Shown here in pieces: positions 42,600-54,871 of a stretch of 64,000 nucleotides of DNA. The position numbers were made by a program, and so were the translations under genes. Under the pieces are notes generated by a model that was not told the DNA's origin, ran no database searches, and saw only the letters and a program-made list of their open reading frames with translations. The stretch spans positions 12,153,180-12,217,179 of the forward strand of contig CM025852.1 in the NCBI GenBank assembly GCA_003952965.2. The letters are read 5' to 3'. Source of the DNA: Morella rubra (taxonomy: Eukaryota > Streptophyta > Magnoliopsida > Fagales > Myricaceae). Position 1 is the stretch's first letter. Every line of letters begins with the position of its first letter.

Positions 42600-43769
42600 C
42601 CAGGTCTGAATTGCCATTCCTTTTACTTTATGAAAAAGGCATAGACCCAATGCCTATATCCCAATTTTCAACTTTTGCTTTAAAAGAAGATAGAAGAGAA
42701 ATTATACTTAAACATCTTAAATTGGCATCCATTTGCAATATGGTCTCCAACTACTAACTTTGTTGGCAATGAGCATCCTAAATTAGAATCAAAATCCTCT
42801 GCAGTTTTTGTTTGGATTGCACAGATAATTTGGAAAGAGATTGGATTCCACTGTAAGGCCCACACTATTCGAAATTTTACACAGATATCATTAAATAGTG
42901 TAAAATTTATATGTTGTCAGTCTCTCTAAATTGTACCATATTATTTGGATAAAAAAGTAGAGTATCTCAAAAGTATCCTGTGTTTGCAATGTGTATCCTT
43001 GATTAGTATGACTATTAAAATAAACTCAACTGTGGAGAGCAACATTGCCAAAAAAAAAAAATTGATTGTTTAGGATCCAATAAGCAAAGTTAGTAGTTTA
43101 GTCGTGGGATTGAAAAATCTGCCAATTTAAAGTAAATTAGTAGTTTAGCACTGGGAAAGTCAAAGACTATTCTTCTCCCCCCCCCCCCCCCACCCCCCCC
43201 AAAAAAAAAAAAAAAAATCTCGTGGTACTCTCCTTATTCCTCCCAAAGAGAAAAAATAGGTAGAAAATGCTAATTAACTATGTCTCCATAGGAAGAAAAG
43301 AATATGGAATGGCCATGCATCTTCGGAGCAATGATTGGGATTGTTTGGTTTTTTTCCTACAATTCATCTCTTTCAGAATATTGAAGTTGGAAACAGAAAA
43401 TCCGATTAATAAATCAACCCGTTTTCGAAGAGAGTACAGCTGAGTTACAAAACACCAACAGTGGCTAGTGTAGTGCCCAGTGGGCAGGCGGCGCCATTAT
43501 TTCTGCAAATGACTTTGAACCAGTGCCATATCTGTAGACTTCATGTTTCAGATTTACCATCCGAAGAAAAAGGAAAAAAAGTCTAATATAGTATTGACTT
43601 GTGACAAATAAATCTCCCGTTAGTCTAGACCCTCCATATATAGGTTCTAGGTTAACACCTTTGGCCCACTAGAAGTCGAGTAATGAACACTATTCCTTAC
43701 ATATTTGCCAAAGGTTGGACAACTTGAATTCATACAACACACAACTATTCTTTGGTAACATTAATTTTT
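42600..43769. other. Fibrillin 3' flank, no further gene
   Basis: The 3' untranslated region begins at 42600. At 43170-43217 there is a C-run followed by an A-run (C15-A-C8-A17 approximately), a polymorphism-prone tract. No other gene or repeat is recognised to 43769. Confidence 0.5.
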
Positions 43770-43973
43770 GGTTGTGTTTGATTGCGAATATGTTAGGGTG
43801 TTTAAAAAGATGGAGTTGGTGAAAAAATGAAGAGATAAGATTATTTAAATGAATTTTTTATATTTTTTTAGAGTGAAAAGTGATGGTTTAATGTGGAAAG
43901 AAAAAATTTTGAAGAGTTATTTTATTGGGGTGGAAATTTTGGGAGTCCAAAATTTTGGCTCCCAAACACCACC
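43770..43973. mobile_element. Small Tourist-like MITE
   Basis: The 204-bp segment has inverted ends GGTTGTGTTTGATTGCG and, on the other strand, GGTGGTGTTTGGGAGCC. It is flanked by TTT and TTA, roughly the TWA target of Harbinger MITEs. The interior is AT-rich without coding capacity. Confidence 0.6.
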
Positions 43974-44544
43974 TTAGTTGTTTATAAGTGAACCTAGTTT
44001 GTACAAAGGTGCCTATTTTCAATACAAAAACTCCACATTTACTAGTTCTTAGATTGAACTCAAAATATAACAGAGAGTCTTAAAAAACAGGTGATTGATC
44101 AAGTGTTGTGATTGTATTGATCTTTTAAGCTCTTTTTATAAGAATAGAATATTAATTAAGTGAGATTACGATCACAAATTAGTCCAATGCCCCAAAAATA
44201 ATTAGAACTATTATTAACCAAAGAAAAACACTTGTTGTATGAGATCAAAATATATCAAGAGCTTAAGGCACGAATACATTAAAAAAATTAGAAAAGTGAT
44301 TTGGAAATTTTTTTCTTTTAAAAAGTAATTATTAAAATTACTTCGATGAAAATAATCAAGCATAGATAAGGAGATTGTACAATGATAATTACATTAATTA
44401 AAGATAAAAGGATAAATAAAGTATCAATAGAAGTTTTTAATATTTAATCCTTCATAAGAGGATTTACAAAAGATATCTAGGTTATAAGTAAAAATTTGCC
44501 CCCACACGACAATTCAATTCAACAATGTATTTCAATCTAATCCA

Positions 44545-45309
44545 TAGAGTTGTGCATTGGTATTGGTGGTGTGTCGGTTTATCGTACTGGTGCTAGTTTT
44601 GCTATAGGGTGGAGATTTTGGCAGTAGCAGTTTCCACCACTAAATCTGTTCCTTTTTATTGTTATTATTCCATTTATTTTATAAAAACGAAGCTATTTCT
44701 CTTTAAAGAGAAACCACGTCGTTTGAGGGTCTTCTCTCCTTCATCGATCGGCACCCCTCTGGTATCCTCCACCAAGATTGGTGATTCCATGGCGCCTCTA
44801 CAGCATATCTCTCGCTTCTCTCTTTTTGGCCTCTGTGTTGCACTTTCTCTCTTTCCCTCTATATGTTTTCCATTGTGATTTGAATTTGGTTTGGGATTTG
44901 TCGATTTAGTAGTTTTTTTTTGCTAGTTGATTTTGAATGCAATTTGAAATTCGATGTGTTGGTTTTCGTTTGGGATTTGCTGATTTGGTAGTTTTTTTTT
45001 TTGCTGGTTGATTTTGATTACGATTTGAATTCATTTGGTTGATTTCGTTTTAGGATTTTGTTAAATTTGATTGGCATTTGCCGATTTGAGAATTTTTTTT
45101 GAGATTTTTAATTTTTTTTAATTTTGGTAGATTTTTGGTTTTGGTGGAAGTGAACGCTATCGCCACTATTTGGTACAGTTTCCTCCCCTAACGTTGTCAG
45201 TTGCGGTATCCATTTTTGGACCACTGTCCATAGCGGTGGTAGTGGTGCCGATGGAAGGCATAGATGGAAGGCATAACTCAACCACCGCCACTGCTTATGC
45301 ACAACCTTA
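44545..45309. mobile_element. Non-autonomous hAT-like element 1
   Basis: The 765-bp element starts TAGAGTTGTGCATTGG and ends, on the other strand, TAAGGTTGTGCATAAG. The 8-bp target duplication is CTAATCCA (44537-44544) and CTAATTCA (45310-45317), 7 of 8 matching. Subterminal regions are rich in GGTGGTG/CCACCGCCA words. Inside it are TTCTCTTTAAAGAGAAA (44697) and repeated TTTTGCTGGTTGATTTTGA units (44925-45050). A frame at 44609-44878 reaches ATGGCGCCTC... but has no recognisable domain. Confidence 0.8.
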
Positions 45310-45723
45310 CTAATTCATGTATTTTAATTCAGTCCAACAATGCATTTTAACCTTATCCAATTGAAATATTTCATTTCAAACCATTTCAAGTTTTACAAAT
45401 TTAATTCCACTTGGCATAGAATTTTATAACGTGTCATTTTCCATGCATCACAGGCCATTGCAATTTGATTACCCTCTTTCTTGTTCAATGAGTGAGCTAT
45501 TGTATAATTCCTTTAAATTATAGGCTTAGATTCAAAGAACCCTATATTCTGCTCCAAAGCTAATATTTTAAAAATAAAAGCCCATAAAAGGTTCATTTAA
45601 TAAAAAGGGAGGTTTTTATTATCGAAGTTCATAATTAAAGTCATAAGTAAAAATATTTCTTCACCATATTACCGTTGGACCATCTATTCAAGTATTCTAT
45701 CTTTGAACCTTTATGGTCTTAAG

Positions 45724-46503
45724 TAGGGCTGCACAAACTTACTGCACGGGCACGGGCACCGGTTCTGGTGTTGATTTTTGTTAAACCGGTGGTTATCGGT
45801 TTAACCGGCACCGGCAACTCGCCGGTTACCATCATTTTTTAAAAATAAAAAAATATATATATAACGGCATTTCCTAGTATCCTACAGTCTACCTCTAATT
45901 CATGTTTTTATTTATTTTTTAATAATATAAATAAAAAAGGGTGCCATTCTCTTTAGAAGAGAACCATGCCATTACTTCTGCTGGGTTAGGGTTTTTCCCT
46001 ACCTCACTGTAACTTCTGTTCTTTTGTTCTTTTTTAATAATTAAAAAAAATGGCGCAATCTCTTAAAGAGAACGATGCCATTGCTTCCACTGGGTTAGGT
46101 AAAAACCCTAACCCTTTCATTGTAACTTTTTTTTTTTATTAAAAAAGAAAAAGAAAAAGAAAACGGCGTTGTTCTCTTTAAGAGAACGATGCCTTTTGGT
46201 TAGGAATAAAAAATCCTAACCCCACTCTCCATCTCTTTACAGTCTACTCTCCCTCTACACTCAACGTCGCATAGCGCCTCTCTCTCCCTCTGGCCTCTAC
46301 AGTCGTCAGTCGCATCGCACCTCTCTCCTCTACACTCTACAGTCGCACAATGCCTCTCTCACCCTGCACAGCGCCTCTTTCTCATCCTCTCCTCTCTACT
46401 CTCGATGGCCTTCAAAATCCAACCACTCCTCCTCTCTCTCTAGTGGCAAGCGACGGTTATCTCTAACTGTTACCGGTAAAACCGTCACAGGCAACCACTC
46501 CTA
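45724..46503. mobile_element. Non-autonomous hAT-like element 2
   Basis: The 780-bp element starts TAGGGCTGCACAAAC and ends GGCAACCACTCCTA. The target duplication is GTCTTAAG (45716-45723) and GTTTTAAG (46504-46511), 7 of 8 matching. Subterminal CGGTTTAACCGGCACCGGC is palindrome-rich. Three internal copies of a TTCTCTTTAAGAGAACGATG-like palindrome (45949, 46048, 46172) alternate with TTAGGGTTTTT/AAAAACCCTAACC phrases. A CT-rich tract follows at 46230-46440. No transposase is present. Confidence 0.8.
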
Positions 46504-46511
46504 GTTTTAAG

Positions 46512-47440
46512 CTAATCCTCTCTTATTGGTTACTTAGGCCTTAATTAGTGAAGCCCATTTTGGTTCATATGGTGGTGGCCCTTAGATTTTGGTTCTTTTT
46601 TCTTGCAAAAAAACCTGTTTCTCCCCTTAGGCCCAATATTTAATTACTTTATTAATTGTTTTCTTTTAACCAATCCCATGAACCCCAAGGTGTTCTTAGT
46701 CATTTAATTACCCCTAACTCATGTTTAGTTAAGCCCAACACAATGTCTTCAACTCTCCTTTCAGGTCCAAAAGAAACTTGTCCCTTACTAGTCCATTAGC
46801 GTTTAATTAATTTTAGTGATGGCTCACTTAGTGGATAATTAAGCCACTGTTTTGAGTAAAGTTTCTAGATCAGGTGCGGGCCTCATATTACGCGATAGGG
46901 CCTCCCAAATCAAGCCCATTGTTTCCCTTTGTCCCCGTGTGTTTCTCTTGAGATTATAGACCCATTTCTTTACATTTCTTTTGCTGGATTTTTGTGATAT
47001 GTTACTAACACTTCCATATTTGATTTAGACCCACACTGTCGCATCAAGTTCTTGGCAACTTTTATCCTTGGACCCACGTACGTCCTATGACTTTAAAACT
47101 TAAAAATACGTGAAAGGTGTCTTAATGGACGTTTTCTTTGGGGGGTGGGTAGGGGTGGGAAGAATGTTGCTCTCAACGTTAACTTGCCCCTTGAAAAGTA
47201 GGGTAGGAGCATGAGTCTTAGAAGAAAATATATATCAAAGCATTTGAGATATGATCATATCTTGATTATATATCTAGCTAGTGGTTTGGACCTGTTACTC
47301 GCGTGTGACAGAAGTTAAATATTCAGAAGACTAAGTAAGCTTCAAATTGACTTGATCAACCTTGCGATCGACCGTGCGTGTGTAGACTTTTCAACTTTTA
47401 GCAGTCTTCCAAAACTTCATATGAGTTGTACGTAGAACAC
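46512..47440. other. Upstream region of the subtilase gene
   Basis: No gene or clear repeat is seen in this 0.9-kb stretch. It has short T- and A-rich blocks, a GGGGGGTGGGTAGGGGTGGG-like tract at about 47139, and a TATATATCTAGCTAGTGG segment at 47268. Confidence 0.4.
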
Positions 47441-47445
47441 CCCTG

Positions 47446-47455
47446 TATATATATT
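47446..47455 (+). promoter_or_regulatory. Possible TATA box of the subtilase gene
   Basis: TATATATATT lies 39-48 bp upstream of the subtilase ATG at 47494. This spacing would leave a very short leader, so the assignment is tentative. Confidence 0.35.
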
Positions 47456-48086
47456 ATAGGTTCTCCAGCTAAAGTTTTATAGCTACCCTTCCAATGGCAA
47501 GCAAAACCTCGAATGTTTCATGGCTTCTCCTAATTTTGAACTCCCTCCTGGCCTCCACTCTGCTTATTGGTCGCTCAGCTTCTCAGAGCGACGACCGGAA
47601 GGTAAATTTCTGTATAATTGAACTGGTATATATGTCTTTTATGCATAGGAGCTTCTTTACGATTATACACTTCAATTCCCAGCGAAATGTATATATATAC
47701 ATATATATATACCTGCCTAATTCTTTTTTCATGTGGTTTGTGGGATCGATATTGTGATAAGTGAAAAGACTTTTAAGTTTTTTTCGTACGATATTGTGCG
47801 TGCAGGCTTATATTGTGTATCTGGGCGAAAGGCAGGGGGACGAGGTTTCCACGTCATCCCTTCACACAAGCATGCTCCAAGTCATTGGCAGGTTACAAAA
47901 ACACAAATGGCACCGTTAAAATTATAACGTGCCTATGAAATTGTTCCTGATTGCAGTTTTGTCGTCATGTTCATTTCGAAAAATTCCCCCAACCTATTGC
48001 ATTTCGTACTGTCTCCAATTTCTCTTTTTCCAAATTTAAAGCGTCATCAATGACATTTATATGCACAGATGTGATAGGGCAACAAC

Positions 48087-48858
48087 TAGGGGTGCTCATT
48101 TGCATCGGCGGTGGCGGTTTAACCGCTATGGGTATCGGTACCGTAATCAGTAAGGGCGGTTATTGTGCCTTAACAGTGCAACGGCGGAGTCAAATATGTG
48201 ATTCCATCAATTGCGGTGACGGTGACGGTGACGGTTTTCGCCAAACCGTCACCTACACTACCGTTAACCACCCCTATTTTAGACTTGAGATGATTATTGA
48301 TTACGTGACATACTTTTATTGGGCTTTTATTGGAATATGTTAGTTGGTTTATGTCACATTGTTAGACACTTTTATTAGACTTTAGTCTTTATGTTTGAAT
48401 ATGATATTATGTTGGACTTTTGGACAGCTTATTATATTTGTTATGAATATTAATGATTATGATATTATGTTTGAATAGGTTATGATATTTGTCCATTTGA
48501 TATGATTATTGATTATGATATTATGTTGGAAATTTAAACAGGTTATGATATTTAAATGATTATATTTGTTGCTTATATATAGGCATCAAATGATCTTAAT
48601 AGTCCAAAAAAGCCCAAGGAAAACAGCAAAACAGTGAAAAAAATGAAAATAAAAAAAAAATGCCCATTTTTTTTGGGCCCAATGATTACACAGTTTAAGC
48701 GATTACCATATAACTGTTACCGTTAATACTGTCACCGACAAGGGTGGTTATTGTGCCTTAGTGGTGTGGTGCAATGTCAAATATGTGATTCCGTCAATTG
48801 CGGTGACGGTGACGGATTTTCGCCAAACCGTCACCTACACTACCATTACCAACTCCTA
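48087..48858. mobile_element. Non-autonomous hAT-like element 3, in subtilase intron 2
   Basis: The 772-bp element starts TAGGGGTGCTCATTTGC and ends ACCATTACCAACTCCTA. The flanks GCAACAAC (48079-48086) and ACAACAAG (48859-48866) agree at 6 of 8. Its two halves contain near-identical segments (GTCAAATATGTGATTCC, TTGCGGTGACGGTGACGG, CGCCAAACCGTCACCTACAC at about 48190-48262 and 48776-48841) in direct orientation. Between them, GATTATGATATTATGTT-like words repeat (48395-48560). The reading frame at 47951-48343 runs through it and is not a gene. Confidence 0.7.
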
Positions 48859-50480
48859 ACAACAAGTAGAAAAATAATATGTACTTTTCTTCTATCAATT
48901 ATTGAGATTTTAACACTTTATACTATTCACCATTAATTTAGACCCAAATTGATAATTTTGGTCTATAGAGTGATGAATTTTACCCTCATATTTGGGTAAC
49001 ATTACATTTTGTGTGGAGATAAAGACTTTATTTCACAAACAAAACTATCATTTTCTGTCCAAAATTCAAGGTGGAAGTACAATTAGTAAATGATATATTT
49101 CCAAGTCTAAAGTGTCAAAGCTTGATATGAGTGAAAAACTTATTTCTCCCCACCTTATTATATATTTTTATTATTTTCTTGACAAAATATATCTGTAAAG
49201 GGCAAAAAGAGATCCACTCACTATTGATTGCCCTCCTTCCTTGGCCTCCAAGATATTTTTATGGACATGCATGCAATTAGTATTTAACCTAAATTGAAAA
49301 CTACAAAAAAATAGCTTTAAAATTAGCAGGGCACTATGATTGAATTAGCAGTGCAAGGCCATAAAATGAATTAAACTCTAAAATGCAATTACCTCCAAAA
49401 AAAGGCCTAGTATTAATGAAAATTCTCAGGGCAAAACTGCCTAGGTAATCAAAATTAAGAACTTTTGATTGATTTCTACATGATGAAAAAATGTGGCATA
49501 TTTATATGTTTTCTAGCTCCATTTTTCTGCATCTGTATATCTCAATTGCCCATTGCTCATTTGCTATAAATAACGACGTAAGGTATTTCAACGAGCTCAG
49601 ATTTTGTAACTTGTCAAATCTATATATGTGCCTCCTTTAACAGTACTGCTGGTCCGAAGTCTCTAATCTACAGCTATACGAGGAGTTTCAGTGGATTTGC
49701 GGCAAACCTTACCGACCAAGAAGCTCAAAAAATATCTAGTCGGTGAACATAATCTCCCTATAAAAACCCCAAATTGATTCCCGTTTCCAATATAGATAAC
49801 AAAAATATCATTACGTTGAATACGCAGGAATGGACAGCGTAGTGTCTGTGTTTCCGAGCCAACGACAAGATCTCCAAACAACAAGGTCATGGGACTTCCT
49901 TGGCTTCACGGAGCAAGTTAAAAGAAGTCCTGCTGAAGGGGACATCATTATAAGCGTGATTGACTCTGGAATTTGGCCGGAGTCTGAGAGCTTTAATGAC
50001 GAAGGATTTGGTCCTCCACCTAGCAAATGGAGGGGCATCTGCGATGACACACTCGATTTCACCTGTAACAAGTATCTATTTTAACAAACCGTATTTTGTC
50101 CTACTTATGCAGGCATTGGTGCACACTCACGCGGAGATCAAGGCTTTCGTCCTAATTATGCTTGGATCCTAATAGGTCCAATACATTAATGAATCTCATC
50201 ATGGCCCAAATTGAATTAACTAATGCATTAATGTTGTTTATTTTTCCTTCCTTTTTAGTTGAATCATTGATGCATTAATTAATTTTATTCGGGTCGATAC
50301 TGAGATTCATTAATGTATTAGCAGCATTAAAAGTCTGTTAGGACCGAAACCTTTGATCTTTACTCACGCACAATTAACCCCATAGTGTTAGAACCGCCAT
50401 TGACTTACGTGTTGTTGCTTGTGTAGTAAAATCATCGGAGCACAGCATTACAATCACTATAGAGATCTTAGCCAAAGTGA

Positions 50481-50948
<468 letters not shown>

Positions 50949-50993
50949 TAATTTCAAAAGTCCAGCCTCCTGTTAATTATATTAACTCAACTA

Positions 50994-51337
50994 TATATTT
51001 CTCCAGATCATGATTAGCATAGCTACAATATATACCTTAATTATCTCGTTAAATACGCTTAGAACTTAAACCAACTTCTTTGTTATATTATGTAGCTCAA
51101 TCAATACATTTGACCTACCGAATGAAATATATCCTCTAGCTAGCCTACTACTATCTTCTTCTTTATATTTCTCCAGATCATGATTAGCATAGCTGCAATA
51201 TATACCTGATTTTAATTATCTCGTTGAAATACGCTCGCGGCCTAGAACTTAATTATAAACCAACGGTAATATGAAGAATTTTCTTTGTTATATTATGTAG
51301 GGAAGCTCAATCAATACATTTGACCTACCGAATGAAA
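50994..51337 (+). repeat. 170-bp tandem duplication of intron 5 and the start of exon 6
   Basis: TATTTCTCCAGATCATGATT recurs at about 50997 and 51167, and TTTGTTATATTATGTAG at about 51078 and 51284, each followed by CTCAATCAATACATTTGACC. The first copy carries a truncated, non-functional exon 6 start (51096-51136, without GGAAG), and the second leads into the real exon. The second copy has about 30 bp extra (CGCGGCC.., ATTATAAACC..). Confidence 0.85.
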
Positions 51338-52816
51338 TATATCCTCTAATTTATGGAGGAGATGCGCCAAACATTACAGCAGGTTTTTCTTTGGCCTCGT
51401 CGAGGTAACTTGGAAAAAATTTATTTGAAAATAAACATTAATTCTAATATTCCAATCTGATAATTAAAGTGGAACGGAATGCAAGTCTTGCAGCGCATCT
51501 TCGTTGGACAAAGATAAGGTGAAAGATAAAATTGTGTTTTGCGAGAACATAAATAATGGCTCAGAGACTCTTGCAGCTGGTGCAGCTGGAACTTTGATGA
51601 GTGGCCGAAGGCAATATGATAGTGATAACTCATATGCCTTGTCTGCAGCTTACCTTAACTTGCAGGATAGTAGCAACATTTACGCCTACATGAGATCGAC
51701 AAGGTATATATATTAGATATCGTAGACAACTAAAAATTCACAAACAGTACTACTGCTGACCCAAATGAATATATATACACAATTTATAGTAGCCCAACTG
51801 CGACTGTGCTGAAGAGTAAGGAGCGTAATGATACATTTGCCCCTTACATAACCAACTTCTCTTCGAGGGGTCCAAGTCCACTTACACTTAACATTCTTCA
51901 GGTAACCTAGGAATAGTTTTATTTATAATTGTGCTCCTGCATTGTTACTCCCAATTGAAACTTTTTTTTGTCTTATGGATCGTAACCAGATTTAACTACT
52001 CCAGGAGTTCACATTCTAGCTACATGGTCTCGAGTTTCCCCAGTCTCCGGAGTTAAAGGTGATCCTAGATACACGTCATACAACATAATATCGGGGACAT
52101 CAATGGCTTGCCCACATGCTACAGCGGTAGCGGCCTATGTCAAATCCTTTCATCCCAAATGGTCACCTGCAGCTATAAAGTCCGCTCTTATGACCACTGG
52201 TAAGATGATTTATATTTTCCTCAATCTTGATGATGACTTACGACAAACCATAACCATGATCAATTCACTCCTATTGAGTCTATTACTTACAGCTTCCTGC
52301 ATGAGTGCTGAAAAGAACCCAGAGGCGGAATTTGCATATGGTGCAGGCAATTTAAATCCAAATAAGGCTTGTCGTCCTGGTTTGGTATACGATATTGATG
52401 CATTTGATTACGTAAGGTTTCTGTGTCGTGAAGGATATGATACCAAGTTAGTGCAAATCATTACTGGGGACTATCGGGATCACTGTTCTAATGCTACCGA
52501 AGGAAGAGTCTTTGATTTGAACTATCCTTCTTTTGCTCTATCCGCGTCACCGTCTGAATCAATCCGTCATGTCTTTTATCGGACTGTAACCAATGTTGGA
52601 TCACCAACATCTAACTATAGTGCTGTTGTGAGCTCTCCCAATGGACTTAGAATCGAAGTGAACCCGAATATTCTGCCATTCAAATCTCTCGAAGAAAAGA
52701 AATCGTTTACAGTCACTGTTGAAGGAAGAATTGATAAATTCATGGCCTCTGCTTCTTTGATATGGGATGACGGTAATTTCCAAGTGAGGAGCCCCATTGT
52801 GGTGGTTGTTCCGTGA

Positions 52817-53209
52817 TGTTATAATTCTATGACACTTGTATTGGGTAAATAATCAGAGCAAAGGCTTAGGAGGAATATGCAGAGAGGAAAGCAGGGAACA
52901 AACAAGGAACAAAGTGGTAGTAATGTAAGCTTTTACTCTAGTTCTGCAGTAGTGCAGGGAAGCGCACCAAACTTTTTGTTCCCTAATTTCGAATTATATA
53001 ATGTTCTACTATTCTACTTAAGTTTCTTCTGCTAATTGTTATGTGGACTTAGTTTTCTTAGGCTGATTGAAGGAAAAGGTCCCCGTGTCATGGTTCGAAA
53101 CCGCCCTTTTCTCCTCGTGCCGCTCTTAACACAACTGTGTCCATACACACACAGAAGGATACCAAACCACATAATTGTCTTATTGCACGCCTTCATTATT
53201 CGTTTTACC
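52817..53209. other. Subtilase 3' flank
   Basis: No gene is seen. The untranslated region after the TGA has weak AATAAT-type signals (about 52847). It runs into the fibrillin-related duplicate at about 53210. Confidence 0.45.
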
Positions 53210-53767
53210 AGTACTCTATCTAGCCCTTTCGCTACTCTTTCATTCAGTGCATCTGCTACTTTTGAAGTTCAAAGTCCTTCAAGAATACAGATATTGTTAA
53301 GAGCTGTAGGTACTTGACCAAACAAGTTTTCTGTGACAAGATGGCATCTGTTTTGAAAATATGGTACTAATAATAATAAAAAAATTCATTGGGTGAATGT
53401 GCGGTTTATTACAAAAGAACTCACTGTAGTAATAAAAGATAATTGTCGTTGTCATCTGCCCAAGGTGGTCACATTCTCAGGAATTTATAGATGGTGGCCC
53501 AAACAATTATTTCTAGAACCATGTCTTGGGGAACTTCCTTACGATTTATTGATGAGTATGTGATCCCACTATCCTAAACTTTAAAATGTTCAGGTAGCAT
53601 TTAAGGAAGGTACCTTTCAGCCTCCACAGATTAAATTTAAGTTTGATCTCCCAGAAATGTGAATGTTTTCGGGCAGCAAATCAATCGATCTATCGCCAGT
53701 GCAGCAATCCCTTGGCCTGCTGCAGGATGTAGTAGCCTCCCCCAAATCAAATTTTTTCAGCTTGCGG

Positions 53768-54871
53768 GGTGGAGAAAAAAATTCAAACTGATTTGGGGGA
53801 GGTTCTGAAGCGCGAGGAGTGTATATGGAAACAAAGGTCTAGAGTCAGTTGGTTAACCACAACTGATCTAAACACAAAATACTTTCACCTCTCCACCATC
53901 ATTCGGCGTCATCGTAATAATACTGAGGCAATCAGAACTGCGAATGGGGTCTGGTCACAGGGTCGGGAAGTTATTTGGGAGCATATGGTGCAGTAATTAA
54001 TATCAGCAGTTATACTGTTCGGAAGTTTCTGCTATGGATCCGGAGTTGAATGAACTCATCTCTCCTGTGATTTCTGTGGAAGAAAATGAGCAGCTTTGTT
54101 GTATTCCTTCGGCTGAAGAGGTCAAGCTTGCCATGGCTCAGATTGGGGTACTCAAAGCACCAAGTCCAGATGGCATGTCTGCCATCTTCTTCTAGCATTT
54201 TTGGAGCACGGTTTACGCGGAAGTTCTAGCTAGGGTGCTACATTTTTTTGATCGGGCCATCTCCTTTGGAAAATTAATCACAGTTTTATTGTTTTGTTGC
54301 CAAAGTGTGAGAATCCATTGCGAATTGAACAATATCGGCCGATTAGATTGTGCAATGTGGCGTTTAAAGTGATATCTGAGATCTTGACTATTCGGCTCAA
54401 GGAGTTATTTCCGAATTGATTTCACTTCATCAAGCGGCTTTTGTCCCGGGTAGAATTATTCAAGATAACATTTTGCTGAGTCAAGAGGTGCTTCACTTTA
54501 TGAAAGCAAAAAGAGGGAGGAAGGGGCTGATAGCTTTGAAGTTGGACATGAAAAAAGCTTACGATCGAATGGAATGAGGGTTTCTCTTGCATGTTCTCAA
54601 GTGTTTCGGTTTTGGCGAGAAATGGATAGGTTGGATCGAGCAATGCAGTACCGCTGAGTCATTTTCAGTAATGTTGAATGGTTCGCCTTATGGATGGTTT
54701 AAACCTTCGAGAGGGCTCAGGCAGGGGACCCCTTGTCCCCCTTTATTTTTATCTTGGGCTCCAAAGTGCTTTCAAGGCCGCTTATTTAAGCCGAACTCCG
54801 AGGGAATTTCCATGGTATTCGAGTGGCAAGGGATGCACTTTCGATTTCACATCTGCTCTTTGCAGATGATT
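53768..54871 (+). pseudogene. LINE reverse transcriptase, N-terminal part
   Basis: The reading begins KKIQTDLGEVLKREECIWKQ then RVSWLTTTDLNTKYFHLST, the conserved linker of plant L1 elements. It continues with APSPDGMSAIF, LPKCENPLRIEQYRPIRLCN, QAAFVPGRIIQDNILLSQEV and GLIALKLDMKKAYDR, the fingers and palm motifs, then SVMLNGSPYGWFKPSRGLRQ G and LLFAD. Stops and shifts occur between blocks, and the LTR interrupts at the FADD Asp pair. Confidence 0.85.

Noticed and set aside
47951-48343. 130-codon plus-strand open frame with Gly-rich stretch
   Set aside because: It lies in subtilase intron 2 and is created by the GGTGACGGTGACGG repeats of the hAT-like element.
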